From: a virus
Length of the DNA stretch: 63,331 nucleotides
IMG/VR virus record: IMGVR_UViG_3300037247_000518
Location: 1 to 63,331 of that record
Strand: one strand, 5' to 3'
In this document: piece by piece, positions 48,976 through 58,594 of the stretch
Numbering within the stretch: the first letter of the stretch is position 1
Layout of the letters: each line of letters opens with the position of its first letter
Position numbers and translations under genes: made by a program
Notes under the pieces: model-generated
Told to the model about the DNA's origin: nothing
Seen by the model: only the letters and a program-made list of their open reading frames with translations
Databases searched by the model: none

Positions 48976-49630
48976 TAGATGGCGGGCCACACCCTATTTA
49001 TCCGAAGAGGCCTTCCCTGATTCCGGTCGGTATGGGTCGGGAAGTAAAGCGGCATCATTCCTATGGCTTGCTACTCTTTCTGATGCTGTGAATCCTGACT
49101 TTTGTGAAGGGGTAACAGTGCTGGACTACGGATGTGGGCACGGGAGATATGCCCGGTTCATGCAAGAGAGACTTCGTTGGTTCTCCTACTACGGACTGGA
49201 GAAAGATAGCGAGCATGGGAGGTTTAGCATAGCCGAAGCACGCTCCCTGTTTGATGGGGACAGCAGAATACAATTCGATTTTACTGGGAGTGAGCTAGAG
49301 CAGAGAGCGCTAGCGTGTACGAATGTTGGCATACTAGGAAGTGTGCTGACCCATGTCCCAATCGACGAAGCCGAGTACATTTTGCAGAAGATGTTTCCCG
49401 TAACTGAAAGAGGCGGAGTCATTGTAGCTTCTGTATTTTATGGAGAGGAATACGGAACCTTTGGACCTGGCATGTATGGGCATGGCGACTGCTTTAGTTC
49501 TGTTGTATATACCCGCCAACAGATAGCAGAGTTAGCGCTGGCCTTGGGCATGTCTGGGGTTGAAAAGGAATCTTTCGCAGATGGCGCCCATATTCACCAT
49601 GTTCTGAGGATGACTGCTCGTGTTATCTAA
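48965..49630 (+). CDS. Class I SAM-dependent methyltransferase
   Basis: 221 residues. VLDYGCGHGRYARFM is motif I, YYGLEKDSE the acidic motif II and VGILGSVLTHVP motif IV, with GGVIVASVFYGEEY after. Probably methylates a sugar. GTG start inside the aminotransferase end; overlaps the next GT. Confidence 0.85.
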   Translation: MLRDRWRATPYLSEEAFPDSGRYGSGSKAASFLWLATLSDAVNPDFCEGVTVLDYGCGHGRYARFMQERLRWFSYYGLEKDSEHGRFSIAEARSLFDGDSRIQFDFTGSELEQRALACTNVGILGSVLTHVPIDEAEYILQKMFPVTERGGVIVASVFYGEEYGTFGPGMYGHGDCFSSVVYTRQQIAELALALGMSGVEKESFADGAHIHHVLRMTARVI

Positions 49631-50360
49631 TCTTGTCTCCGTTATCATGAGTACGGTTGACCCGCTCCAGGAGCATACACAGCGGGCGCTCAAGCATCTT
49701 GCGCGGAGCGATGTGCCATATGAGCTTATTCTCCTCAACCGTAACCACGAGTGGAGGACAGGGACGATTGTCAATCAAGGCATCGCCGCGTCGGTAGGCG
49801 GCTACGTGGCGTTTCTGTGCGACGACTGCTTCATCGAACCCGATGCGCTCAGAGTAATGCGAGATGCGCTGCAGGATCCTGAAGTCGGTGTTGCAGGTGC
49901 TCTGCTACAATATCCTAATGGCATTGTGCAACATGCCGGTGGCAGACTACGAATTGTCCCCACGGACGAGTACCGCCCTAATGGGAGGCGTATCTGGGCG
50001 GTGGACTTGAACCACATCGGGCAGGGAGAGCCTTTAGGCGTAGTAAAAACTGAGGACGCAGACTTCGTGACCGGCGCCTGCATGATGACACGCCGAGATG
50101 TCCTTGATTCAATTGGCTGGTATGCTGTGGAGTGCGTCCTTGATTGGGGTGATGTAGATTTCTGCCTGCGTGCGCGCAAAGCTGGGTATCGTATCAGGTT
50201 TGCTGCGTCTGCACGTGGCATCCATATAGAAGCAGCAACACGTGGCATGAGGAGTGGGCCGATAGAATGGTTCATGGAACGCTGGGCTAATTCTCCGCTT
50301 GTGCTGCTGCCAGACGAAGGCGTCGTTCCTGCAGGACCTATCACAGTAGGAGGATCCTAA
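49620..50360 (+). CDS. Glycosyltransferase family 2
   Basis: 246 residues of GT-A type: LVSVIMSTVDPLQEHTQRAL, VNQGIAASVGGYVAFLCDDC (donor/metal DxD-like region), GACMMTRRDVLDSIGW and DWGDVDFCLRARKAGYRI with the catalytic ED-type acid. GTG start overlapping the methyltransferase. It would transfer a nucleotide-activated sugar. Confidence 0.9.
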   Translation: MLSNLVSVIMSTVDPLQEHTQRALKHLARSDVPYELILLNRNHEWRTGTIVNQGIAASVGGYVAFLCDDCFIEPDALRVMRDALQDPEVGVAGALLQYPNGIVQHAGGRLRIVPTDEYRPNGRRIWAVDLNHIGQGEPLGVVKTEDADFVTGACMMTRRDVLDSIGWYAVECVLDWGDVDFCLRARKAGYRIRFAASARGIHIEAATRGMRSGPIEWFMERWANSPLVLLPDEGVVPAGPITVGGS

Positions 50361-51673
50361 TGAGTGGTCTACGAATCTTGTGGAAGTCGAATGCACCTCA
50401 CGTTGGCAGCGGCTATGGCATGCAGGCTAATAGTCTCCTCCCCCGTCTTTGGAAGCATCCTGCGATAGAGGAGATCGGTATCTTTGGTTACTACGGAATC
50501 CAGGGGGGACTCACTGAGCTTCCAGTGGGGACTCGAATCCCTGGAGTAAGCCCCCGTGTGATGCAGCACTATCCAATCGGTGCCGATGGTTGGGGTAACG
50601 ATGTTGTCTGGCAACACGCGAAGCACTTCGACGCTCACGTTGTTATCACACTCATGGATGCGTGGGTTCTTGACGCACAGTACGGGTATGGCGGCTTCTT
50701 GTGGGTTCCATATGCGCCGGTAGATCATGAACCGATCCCTCCGCTAGTCCTTGACCGCTTGCGCAGCGCGTATCATCCGGTTGCGTATAGCAAACATGCT
50801 GCGAAGCTGTTTCAGGAGGCTGGGCTTGACCACCACTACATCCCGCATGGTGTAGAGACGAAGATATTCAAGCCATATGACAAGGGTGGAAAGCTCCAGG
50901 CGAAACGCTGGCTCAAATTCGATGAGGAGCATTTCTTGATCGGTACTGTTGCAGCAAATAAGGGCTGGCCGAGCCGGAAAGGCTACCCAGAACTCCTTGA
51001 AGCGTTCTCGATCTTCCACGAGACGCATCCAGAAGCCCGTCTCGTAGCGCACACGGAGATCGTCGATACACGCTACAACGCGATTGATCTCAGAGTGCTC
51101 GCAGACATGTATGGGGTCGCTGACTATGTGCAGTATTCGACGCCTTACGCCCACCTAATCGGCTTGACACCGCGAGAGATGGCGCGATACTATAATGCCT
51201 TCGATGTATTCTGTCTGCCGTCGATGGGCGAGGGGTTCGGGATTCCGATTCTTGAAGCACAAGCATGTGGTGTGCCTGTGATCGTTACTGACTGGACGGC
51301 GTGTGCTGAGTTGTGCGGTTCAGGATGGAAAGTTAAAGTCGGCAAGAAGATACCAACGCTTTTGAAGTCCTTCCAGGCTTATGCCGACGTGGACGATCTC
51401 GTCCGCAAGATGGAAGAGGCCTACTATGTGTGGAAGGACCCTGATGCGCTGCGCGCAATGCAGCATAAGGCACGAGAATTCGCAATGCAGTACGATTGGG
51501 ATCTCTTGGTAAAGGAGAAGTGGTATCCGTTCATCGACTGGCTCTGGGAGCGAGTGCAGATTAAGACGATGAAGAGGAGTTTCTCTACAAATGGCATCGT
51601 AGAAATACCTGTTGTTTTTGAAAGTGCTTCACTTGAGAATACAACCTTTACTTCGGCTGAGAGGACTTCCTAA
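50360..51673 (+). CDS. Glycosyltransferase family 1/4 (GT-B)
   Basis: 437 residues. GSGYGMQANSLLPRL, YIPHGVETKIFKPYDKGG, GTVAANKGWPSRKGYPELLE and PSMGEGFGIPILEAQACGVP with the EX7E motif define a GT4-like enzyme. TAATG coupling to both neighbours. Confidence 0.9.
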   Translation: MSGLRILWKSNAPHVGSGYGMQANSLLPRLWKHPAIEEIGIFGYYGIQGGLTELPVGTRIPGVSPRVMQHYPIGADGWGNDVVWQHAKHFDAHVVITLMDAWVLDAQYGYGGFLWVPYAPVDHEPIPPLVLDRLRSAYHPVAYSKHAAKLFQEAGLDHHYIPHGVETKIFKPYDKGGKLQAKRWLKFDEEHFLIGTVAANKGWPSRKGYPELLEAFSIFHETHPEARLVAHTEIVDTRYNAIDLRVLADMYGVADYVQYSTPYAHLIGLTPREMARYYNAFDVFCLPSMGEGFGIPILEAQACGVPVIVTDWTACAELCGSGWKVKVGKKIPTLLKSFQAYADVDDLVRKMEEAYYVWKDPDALRAMQHKAREFAMQYDWDLLVKEKWYPFIDWLWERVQIKTMKRSFSTNGIVEIPVVFESASLENTTFTSAERTS

Positions 51674-52233
51674 TGGCCTACAACGCATATGAGCAGAGTG
51701 CAGGCGTATCTGTAATCAAGTCGGTCGAGGAGCACTGTAAGCACCTGACTGATAGTGGTACATTCAGCGCTACAGGTACTCCGGTTCTTGCGCGGGTTGA
51801 ACAGTGGATCGATGAAGCATACTATAGGCTTCAAGGCGAGCTGGCGAAAGAGGGCTATGGGGTCACCGTGGCAGCCGCGCAGACAGCAGTCATCGGAATC
51901 CTCGAGCGCCTGAACGTCTATGGGGCGGTGATGCAGATCGAGTTAGCGCATCCGATCACAGGGCGCGGAGGCGAGCCGAACGACCGCTACGAGGCATACC
52001 GGCAGCTCTGGGACGAGGGGGTTACGATTCTCGCGTCGGATGCTCTCTCTGTTCTGGGCCATGCGCGTGTAACTGAACTCTCTGCGTACACCGAAGTAGG
52101 GGGCATTAGTAAAAGCCAGAAGCGCGTTCTATACGAAAACGCCGACGCTGTGCAGTCCCGCTTCAAGCGCAACTTTGGTAGGAGTCCGCTCGTTTCTGAA
52201 CCTACTTCACCTGATCAGGGGACAGCGGTATGA
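51673..52233 (+). CDS. Head-tail connector-like protein
   Basis: 186 residues, mostly helical (TPVLARVEQWIDEAYYRLQG; GILERLNVYGAVMQIEL). Size and its place directly before the tail-terminator-like gene suggest an adaptor (HK97 gp6-like). ATGA overlap downstream. Confidence 0.55.
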   Translation: MAYNAYEQSAGVSVIKSVEEHCKHLTDSGTFSATGTPVLARVEQWIDEAYYRLQGELAKEGYGVTVAAAQTAVIGILERLNVYGAVMQIELAHPITGRGGEPNDRYEAYRQLWDEGVTILASDALSVLGHARVTELSAYTEVGGISKSQKRVLYENADAVQSRFKRNFGRSPLVSEPTSPDQGTAV

Positions 52234-52658
52234 GCTACGGGACAGTAGAGGCCGGACTTCAGACCGAGATTCGGGCGATAGCCGCGTTTAGTGATGGCCA
52301 GGTGTCCATAAGCGATCATCGCGTCTTAGCGACGGGGCATCCTCACGTTGCCATACTCACATATCGTTCATTCGTCGCGGAACGCGACTCGGCAGACCAG
52401 AAGACACTATTCACCTGGACGACTCGCATACAGCTCTATGTTAGGTATACTACCGATGTGGATTCGGCGAAGGCGATGCGTGACCGGCGTGATGACATCA
52501 TCACGAGGATCCTAAATAATCCGAAGCTCAACAACACAGCGTTCGATAGCATGCCGGTACGTGGGAGCGTTTCGATAGACGAAAAGGTCGAAATTGGCGG
52601 CGTGCCTTATCTGGTGGAGTTCATCGACGTGGAGATCGAGGAGCGGGTGAGCGCATGA
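52230..52658 (+). CDS. Tail terminator-like protein
   Basis: 142 residues of alpha-beta pattern: helix (VEAGLQTEIRAIAAF), strand pairs (TRIQLYVRYTTD), DIITRILNNPKL, and PYLVEFIDVEIEE. This matches neck or tail-terminator proteins of siphoviruses. Confidence 0.6.
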   Translation: MSYGTVEAGLQTEIRAIAAFSDGQVSISDHRVLATGHPHVAILTYRSFVAERDSADQKTLFTWTTRIQLYVRYTTDVDSAKAMRDRRDDIITRILNNPKLNNTAFDSMPVRGSVSIDEKVEIGGVPYLVEFIDVEIEERVSA

Positions 52659-53107
52659 CTGAAGTGATCGACATCATGCCAGGCGGGCGAGTTATGATCG
52701 GCACTTCAGATGAAGTCCGGGCTGACATACGCGCGCTCCCGTTTAAGAATCTTGCGCGCATCCATGCTACGCACATACTGGAAGCCTTTCCCGATGCGTC
52801 TATTGTTCCTGCACTTAAATCTTGTCGTAGGGCCCTGCGCCCCGGTGGTTCACTAGAGCTATACATGGCCGACTTGCCGTGGCTGCTGGGTAAATTTCTC
52901 GGTGCGCATGGGCAAGGTGAGAAGTGGTCGCATTGGGCGAAGCTGATCTATGAACCTCAAGATGGACAGTGGAGCAGGAGCGGCTTCTCAACACATCGCA
53001 TTGTTGCATGTTTGACTGCCGCTGGGTTCAGAGAGATCAGAGTCCGCAGAAGAAGGCATAAGCCGTGTGATCGCAACGTCGAAGTATATGCGCTTGCTAT
53101 ATCTTGA
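52655..53107 (+). CDS. SAM methyltransferase-like protein lacking motif I
   Basis: 150 residues. DIRALPFKNLARIHATHILE, RRALRPGGSLELYMADL and GFREIRVRR are the later motifs of class I methyltransferases, but the protein begins where the GxGxG SAM loop should be. Either it has lost SAM binding or it works with a partner. ATGA overlap with the tail gene. Confidence 0.65.
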   Translation: MTEVIDIMPGGRVMIGTSDEVRADIRALPFKNLARIHATHILEAFPDASIVPALKSCRRALRPGGSLELYMADLPWLLGKFLGAHGQGEKWSHWAKLIYEPQDGQWSRSGFSTHRIVACLTAAGFREIRVRRRRHKPCDRNVEVYALAIS

Positions 53108-53117
53108 AAGGAGCATG

Positions 53118-53303
53118 ATGCCAAAGCAGAGATTCAGAGACCCGCTAGGACACGAGTTCGAGATTACTACGCAGCAGGCTTCCGGTGCCGAGCCGATTAC
53201 GTGTCCTGTGTGTGGGTGGTTTGGCACGACGAATGATGGCGGGACCGAAGTGCTAGGCGCTTCTCCACCAGTGTCTTCCATGCAGGACGAGGAAGAAGAA
53301 TAG
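53118..53303 (+). CDS. Small zinc-ribbon protein, 61 aa
   Basis: GAAAGGAGCATG before this ATG (another ATG directly upstream). FRDPLGHEFEI, TCPVCGWFG, and an acidic tail. Only two cysteines, so it may dimerise around zinc. Unknown. Confidence 0.5.
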   Translation: MPKQRFRDPLGHEFEITTQQASGAEPITCPVCGWFGTTNDGGTEVLGASPPVSSMQDEEEE

Positions 53304-53304
53304 C

Positions 53305-54381
53305 GTGAGAATTCTTGCAGTCTCTCCGGTCCCGACATACGCAACATGGGACGTCTTTGACGGCCATGTTCAAGGCCTGCTTGCTAATGGAGTTGAAGTC
53401 GAGCGGATGAACTACTCGAAGATTTGGAACATGTTCGCTGACTTCAAGGAGTTTATGGAGGTCACGGGTAGGGTCAAATTCGATACCGTCAATCATACGC
53501 TCCTCGCCGGTGATAGGATTGTCATGGCTGCGGTCACGCTCGGGGTCGATCTCGTTCACTTCGTTGCTCCTATGCATGTCAACCCCGTGACGCTGCGTGT
53601 CCTCAAAGAACATGCCAATATCAAGACTTCGGCGTACTTTACAGAATGCCCATACGACGACGAATGGGCGTTCAGGCTCGCAGAGTTCTTCGATTATGCC
53701 TTCGTCTGCGATAAGACCTCTGTGCTGCCGTTCAAGGAATACAACCAGAAAACACACTACATCGGTCATGCCTATAACCCTGAGCGGCATCAGCCAAATG
53801 GCAAGAGGGACTACAATGCGGACGTTGTCTTCGTAGGAACCAACTTCCCAAGCCGGATCACATTCATGCAGTCGGTAGACTGGAATGGCATCGATTTGCA
53901 TTTGCATGGGTTGATGCCGCTAGGGAACGCGTCGTCGCTAAGCACGTTTGTCAAAGGAGATAGAGCGATCCCGAATGATGTGGCGCTCGATCTCTACCAG
54001 GGAGCGCGCATCGGGCTACAGATGCATAGAAAAGATGGATATGACCCGATAGCAGCGAGAAAAGGTAAGAAGTCTACTAGGGGCGGACTCATCGGAGCCC
54101 GTCCGCTGGCTAATCTCAAGGCACACAGTCTCGGGCCGCGTAGCTATGAGCTGGCGGCATGCGGCGTATTTCAGGTATGTGACGAAGGGAGGGCAGAACT
54201 GCAGGAAGTCTTTCAAGATACGGTGCCGACGTACAAGACGCCGGACGAATTAGGTGCGCTACTGCGACAGTATTTGGACGATCCTGTGCGTCGAGAAGAG
54301 CAAGCAAAGGCGCAGCATGAGGCCGTCAAGCCGTACACGTTTGAGGCTAGGATGCGCACGATGCTGGAGGCTCTTGGATAG
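53305..54381 (+). CDS. CgeB/YkvP-like glycosyltransferase
   Basis: 358 residues, GTG start. VDLVHFVAPMHVNPVTLRVL, KTSAYFTECPYDDEWAF, YNADVVFVGTNFPSR and LGPRSYELAACGVFQVCDEG are the signature of the GT-B group containing CgeB and YkvP, frequent in phages with glycosylated virions. Last sugar gene, directly before the tail tube. Confidence 0.85.
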   Translation: MRILAVSPVPTYATWDVFDGHVQGLLANGVEVERMNYSKIWNMFADFKEFMEVTGRVKFDTVNHTLLAGDRIVMAAVTLGVDLVHFVAPMHVNPVTLRVLKEHANIKTSAYFTECPYDDEWAFRLAEFFDYAFVCDKTSVLPFKEYNQKTHYIGHAYNPERHQPNGKRDYNADVVFVGTNFPSRITFMQSVDWNGIDLHLHGLMPLGNASSLSTFVKGDRAIPNDVALDLYQGARIGLQMHRKDGYDPIAARKGKKSTRGGLIGARPLANLKAHSLGPRSYELAACGVFQVCDEGRAELQEVFQDTVPTYKTPDELGALLRQYLDDPVRREEQAKAQHEAVKPYTFEARMRTMLEALG

Positions 54382-54402
54382 GAGGAAAGAGAGGTCTAAC
54401 TA

Positions 54403-54801
54403 ATGCCAGGGCCAATCAAGTGGAGGAACGCGTATCTATACTGGAATGGCGCGTTCGTAACTGAAGGGACGGCCATCTCGGTTAGTTTCGACCGAGAATG
54501 GATCGAAGACACTTCCTATGGCGATACGAACCGTACGTATCAGCCTGGATTCGGTGACTTCGAGATGACCGTCCGGCGGCACTACGACCAGGCTGGCTTC
54601 CGAGGGATAGAGTCGGACGCCATCGCCAACACGCCTAGTGCGCGCGGATTCTACATGTACCCAGACCGCAACGTCGTCACGGACTACTGGTATGGGTCTG
54701 GCTATGTGTCACTCGATGATCACGGAGGCGACATGGGTGGTCTGTGGGACGAATCGTACACGATCAGGCCGTCCACGCAGGTCTTCCATTCGGTAGCTTA
54801 G
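54403..54801 (+). CDS. Major tail (tube) protein
   Basis: 132 residues. WRNAYLYWNGAFVTEGTAIS, FEMTVRRHYDQAG and the beta-rich rest fit siphovirus tail tube subunits. Followed directly by the tail assembly chaperone and tape measure, which fixes the assignment. Confidence 0.75.
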   Translation: MPGPIKWRNAYLYWNGAFVTEGTAISVSFDREWIEDTSYGDTNRTYQPGFGDFEMTVRRHYDQAGFRGIESDAIANTPSARGFYMYPDRNVVTDYWYGSGYVSLDDHGGDMGGLWDESYTIRPSTQVFHSVA

Positions 54802-54830
54802 TAATCTAGCACACCATAAGGAGGAACCTA

Positions 54831-55268
54831 ATGGCACTCAGGAGAAAGGCGAGCACTACTACACTGACGTTCGGAGAGGACTGGATCGAAGTTCGTACAG
54901 ATCGCAAGTATGGAGATACGGTTCTCGCGCAACGTGCCGCAGCAGGCAGATTATCCGCAAGGTCTGCTGCGGCACGTCGCAAGGAGGGAGATGACGATGT
55001 CGATGTTACCTTCGACATCAGCTCATTTAACTTGTCTCTATTGGCCTCGATGATCATAGCCTGGTCTGACAAGGAGCCTGTTACCGAAGAGAACATCCAG
55101 GAGCTACCTGACGATGTCATCCAGGAAGTACTTCAGGCTATCACAGGGGGTTCAGAAACCGAAGATGAGAAGGCCCCTTTAGAGAGCAGCTCTACTTCGC
55201 CATCGGAGTCGCAAGAAGAAAATGGGAAGCAGGAGACCCCGACGATAGAGGCTGGCCAGCAAGACTGA
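54831..55268 (+). CDS. Tail assembly chaperone, short form
   Basis: 145 residues, TAAGGAGGAACCTA before the ATG. FGEDWIEVRTDRKYGD, a helical DISSFNLSLLASMIIAWSD and an acidic Ser/Glu tail. It is the lambda gpG equivalent; the 0 frame ends at 55268. Confidence 0.75.
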   Translation: MALRRKASTTTLTFGEDWIEVRTDRKYGDTVLAQRAAAGRLSARSAAARRKEGDDDVDVTFDISSFNLSLLASMIIAWSDKEPVTEENIQELPDDVIQEVLQAITGGSETEDEKAPLESSSTSPSESQEENGKQETPTIEAGQQD

Positions 55269-55408
55269 CCTATCTGCTAATATGGGAGCGGTGGAACTTC
55301 AGGTCATATTACGATTTGATTGCCACGCCGCAGTGGGTGATTGACGACATGCTGCTCATCATGGAAGCTGAGCATCTAGTCGAAGAGGAGCCTGAGCCTA
55401 AGAGGTAG
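54831..55408 (+). CDS. Tail assembly chaperone, -1 frameshift form
   Basis: The slippery heptamer C CCU UUA (55175-55181) is in the 0 frame of the chaperone gene. A -1 shift continues in an open frame to TAG 55406-55408, giving about 192 residues (54831-55181 joined to 55181-55408). The extension (RLTYLLIWERWNFRSYYDLI, then PQWVIDDMLLIMEAEHL) is helical and aromatic like lambda T domains, lacks its own start, and ends 3 bases before the tape measure GTG. Confidence 0.8.
55175..55181 (+). other. -1 ribosomal frameshift site
   Basis: CCCTTTA fits X XXY YYZ exactly in the reading frame (codons CCT TTA). The -1 frame is closed by a TGA just upstream of it, so slippage must happen at or after this point. 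Confidence 0.8.
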
Positions 55409-55411
55409 TTA

Positions 55412-58400
55412 GTGGTCGAACGTATAGAGTTCGAGCTTGTTGCTCGTAGTCGTACTACTGGGCAATTCAAGAAAACCGAAGACGAACTTAACCGTCTAGG
55501 TAAAGCTGCTGCTGGCGCTAGTGGCAGCTCTAAGGCCAGTGCCTCCTCAATAAAGCAGCTTCAGCAAGTTGCTGGTCAACTAGGCCTTACGCTTGAGCGA
55601 AAGACCACTCCGGCTGTTAAACTCAGCAAGCAGCAAATGGACGCGTTTACCCGGTCTGTTGATCAGGCTGGGTTTGCGCTGAAGCGGACTGACCGTGCTT
55701 TAGGCTTATCGCGCTCTGGTGCTGACGCGTTCACTAGAGCAGCGACGCGTGGTGTGGCTGCGATAGGCTTCATCAGCCCGACTGCGGCAACTGCATCAGC
55801 ACAGATCGTAGGACTGACTAAGGCAAGCGCGGCCATGACGCTCGCAATCGGCGCGGCGGCAGTAGGTGCTATCGCACTCGGTACTGGGCTGTTCTTCTCA
55901 GCCAAAGCTGCGATTAGTTTTGAATCATCGTTCAGGGGTATCCGTAAGACGGTTAGCGCGACAGTAGATGAATTTGCGCGCCTCGAATCCCAGAACCGCA
56001 AACTCGCGCGGAGTCTCGGTGAAAATGTTAACACGATCAACGAGATCGGACAGGCTGCGGGACAGTTAGGCGTCGCGGTTGGGAACATCGCACGCTTTGA
56101 ACAGATCGTCATTGAGATGGCATCTGCTACGGACATCACCGCACGGGCGGCGGCGTTCGCCTTCGGCGGCCTGATAAAGGTCCTGAACCTCACCATTGAT
56201 GATGTAGATAGGCTGTCAGATGAGATCGTCGGGCTTGGCAACACGTTTGCCACAACTGAATCGGAGATCGTCGGGCTCTTGAACCGCATCGCTGGTGCTG
56301 GTGCCGTCCTAAAAATTCCGGCAGAAGACTTGGTTTCCTTCGCCGCTGCGTTTTCATCTGTGCGTGTGGAACAGGAGGCTGCAGGCACTGCGATTCAAAA
56401 GGTGATGCTTGCCCTCCAGAAAGCGACGGTGGCAGGCGGCAAAGAACTGACTGCGTTCTCGGCCCTGCTTGGTGTGACGGCCCAACAGTTTCGAGACCTG
56501 GTGCGTACTGATCCTACAAAAGCGTTCATTCAATTTGTCGAAGCGCTCGGCAGGGCTGGTCCTGAAGCTGTGCTTTGGCTAGAAGCTCTAGGTCTAGCTG
56601 ATCAGCGCCTCGTCCGAACATTCCTGAAGCTCGCTTCAGCAGGAAATCTGCTCAACGAAGTTGTTGAAGAGGGTGCTAGACTTAACGAAGAAGGCACCGC
56701 TCGAACCAAGGAATTCCAGGAGGCGCTCGACACGACAGCAGGGCAGCTCCGCCTCGCGAAGGCTGCGGCCGTCGATGTGGCAGTCTCAGTCGGTGATTTT
56801 CTCTTGCCAGTCATCACCGCCGCAACCCAGGTATTCGTTATCTTCATCGATACAGTACGCCTCACTGTTAGTGCTCTCGCATCTCTAAAAGATCAGATGG
56901 ATCGCATCCCTGGCACAGAATTCGTTGGTAAAGTTCGTTCCTGGATTTCTGTAACGAGCAACCTCAGCAGAGCCATTGGAGGTCTAGGTAGCGGTATTAC
57001 GTTCCTTAGAGACGCCCTAGGAGGTTCGGCTGATGATATTGACAGCCTGACCGATGCAAGCAGAGATGCGGCATCTGGAACATCGGACCTCGAAGACAGG
57101 CTCAACGACCTCGTCCCGGATATCAACGCTGTTGGCGCCTCAGCCGAAGATGCTCGCAAGAAACTGTTTAGGATGTTCGCTCCTCCTACTGTTGAAGAGG
57201 CGAAGGCGAAACTCGCACTCTTGGGGCTGAAGCAGGAACTCAATGCTATACAGACGCTACAACGTCCATTAACAGCCGGTGAGAAAGAACGTGCGAATGT
57301 ATTGCGGACAGCCCTCATCCCGTCGGCACAGCGGCTCCTGGAGACGGAGCGGTTATATAGCGATGTGCTGTCTGCACAGCTCAACATTGCCGTTGGTAAC
57401 CTAAAAACGAGACTGCAATTGGCGGCTGCGGCGAACGCGCAAGCGAGAGAAGTTAAGAGTCTAAATGACGAGTTCAAGAGAATTCCTGCCGAGGTCACTA
57501 CCGAGGTTATTATTCTTGGGGTAGAGAGTGCGCTGAGCAACATCAACAGGATGGTCGCTAGGTGGAATGCTCTCGGAGACGCGCAGGCGTTTGCGATCCG
57601 CACATTGACGCCTCTGGAGCGGCTGCGAGAGGTTGACCGTCAACTAATGCGAGAGCGCGACGCGGCGCTGATCCAACTCGCTGATCCAGGAGATATTTTG
57701 GCTGATGCCCAATCTATGCTCGATACCGCTGGTAAGAGTGTGCGGACTCTCGCCCAGGAGCTTGCCTCTCTAAACATCCTGCTTGGTCAAACAGGCCTTC
57801 TTGGGCAGGCTGCGACGTTCAGGGGCGCGCTTGTCAGCCTGGGGCAGCAATTCAGAAAAGCCGGAGAAAGCGCTACGGCGTACTTGAACCGGCTTGCCGC
57901 CGCCACACTCAAGTTTGCTCAGCAACAGCTTGACAAGGTCCTGGGGCCGACTCGTGAGACGCTGGCGCTTGAATTACGGCTCGCAGAATTGCAACGGCGA
58001 CGGTTATTGCTATTCAGAGGAGGCGCGACTGAGGAGGAACTCGAAGAACTTGGGATACTGGGGCCGATTGACCGAGAGATCGCAGCACTGGAAAATTCGG
58101 TGGCGCTGCGCAAGCAAGAGATCGAAATTCTCGAACTTCGTGCGCAGCTTGCCGATAGGGCGATACTCACCGACCAGGAACAGATCGAGCAGGCCAGGCT
58201 ACTCATCGGCGTTATCGCGGATCAGTCTCAGCTTGTTAATGATCTGAACTTCCAACTAGGGCTGGAGGAGGCCGCGATTATCGGAGTCAACCTAATGCTA
58301 GGTCTATTTTCTGATGCGGTGTTGAGCGCCAGAGATGCTGCAAGCGACCTTAGTACGATGCTGAATAGTGCCGTTAATGTACCCAGACTCTCGGCTGGAA

Positions 58401-58591
58401 TGGCGGCGCCTGCGTTTGTACCAAACATTGGGCCTCGTGTCAATATCGAGACGAACATCACACTTACCCCAGAATTCTCACGATTAGTGGAGGAGGTTGT
58501 GGAGCGAGTCACTACAGAGACAGCAGAAGGCCTCCGCAGCGCGGGTATTGGAGGCTCATTCTCAGGTTCAGGGACCTTTATCCCACTATAG
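55412..58591 (+). CDS. Tail tape measure protein
   Basis: 1059 residues, GTG start. Typical features: RFEQIVIEMASATDITARAA, TTESEIVGLLNRIAGAG (TP901-type core at about 200-400), hydrophobic stretches near 130-165 and 470-490, and long helical regions. About 1.5 angstroms per residue predicts a tail near 160 nm. The C-terminus is beta-like and Ser/Gly-rich. Confidence 0.95.
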   Translation: MVERIEFELVARSRTTGQFKKTEDELNRLGKAAAGASGSSKASASSIKQLQQVAGQLGLTLERKTTPAVKLSKQQMDAFTRSVDQAGFALKRTDRALGLSRSGADAFTRAATRGVAAIGFISPTAATASAQIVGLTKASAAMTLAIGAAAVGAIALGTGLFFSAKAAISFESSFRGIRKTVSATVDEFARLESQNRKLARSLGENVNTINEIGQAAGQLGVAVGNIARFEQIVIEMASATDITARAAAFAFGGLIKVLNLTIDDVDRLSDEIVGLGNTFATTESEIVGLLNRIAGAGAVLKIPAEDLVSFAAAFSSVRVEQEAAGTAIQKVMLALQKATVAGGKELTAFSALLGVTAQQFRDLVRTDPTKAFIQFVEALGRAGPEAVLWLEALGLADQRLVRTFLKLASAGNLLNEVVEEGARLNEEGTARTKEFQEALDTTAGQLRLAKAAAVDVAVSVGDFLLPVITAATQVFVIFIDTVRLTVSALASLKDQMDRIPGTEFVGKVRSWISVTSNLSRAIGGLGSGITFLRDALGGSADDIDSLTDASRDAASGTSDLEDRLNDLVPDINAVGASAEDARKKLFRMFAPPTVEEAKAKLALLGLKQELNAIQTLQRPLTAGEKERANVLRTALIPSAQRLLETERLYSDVLSAQLNIAVGNLKTRLQLAAAANAQAREVKSLNDEFKRIPAEVTTEVIILGVESALSNINRMVARWNALGDAQAFAIRTLTPLERLREVDRQLMRERDAALIQLADPGDILADAQSMLDTAGKSVRTLAQELASLNILLGQTGLLGQAATFRGALVSLGQQFRKAGESATAYLNRLAAATLKFAQQQLDKVLGPTRETLALELRLAELQRRRLLLFRGGATEEELEELGILGPIDREIAALENSVALRKQEIEILELRAQLADRAILTDQEQIEQARLLIGVIADQSQLVNDLNFQLGLEEAAIIGVNLMLGLFSDAVLSARDAASDLSTMLNSAVNVPRLSAGMAAPAFVPNIGPRVNIETNITLTPEFSRLVEEVVERVTTETAEGLRSAGIGGSFSGSGTFIPL

Positions 58592-58594
58592 GCG

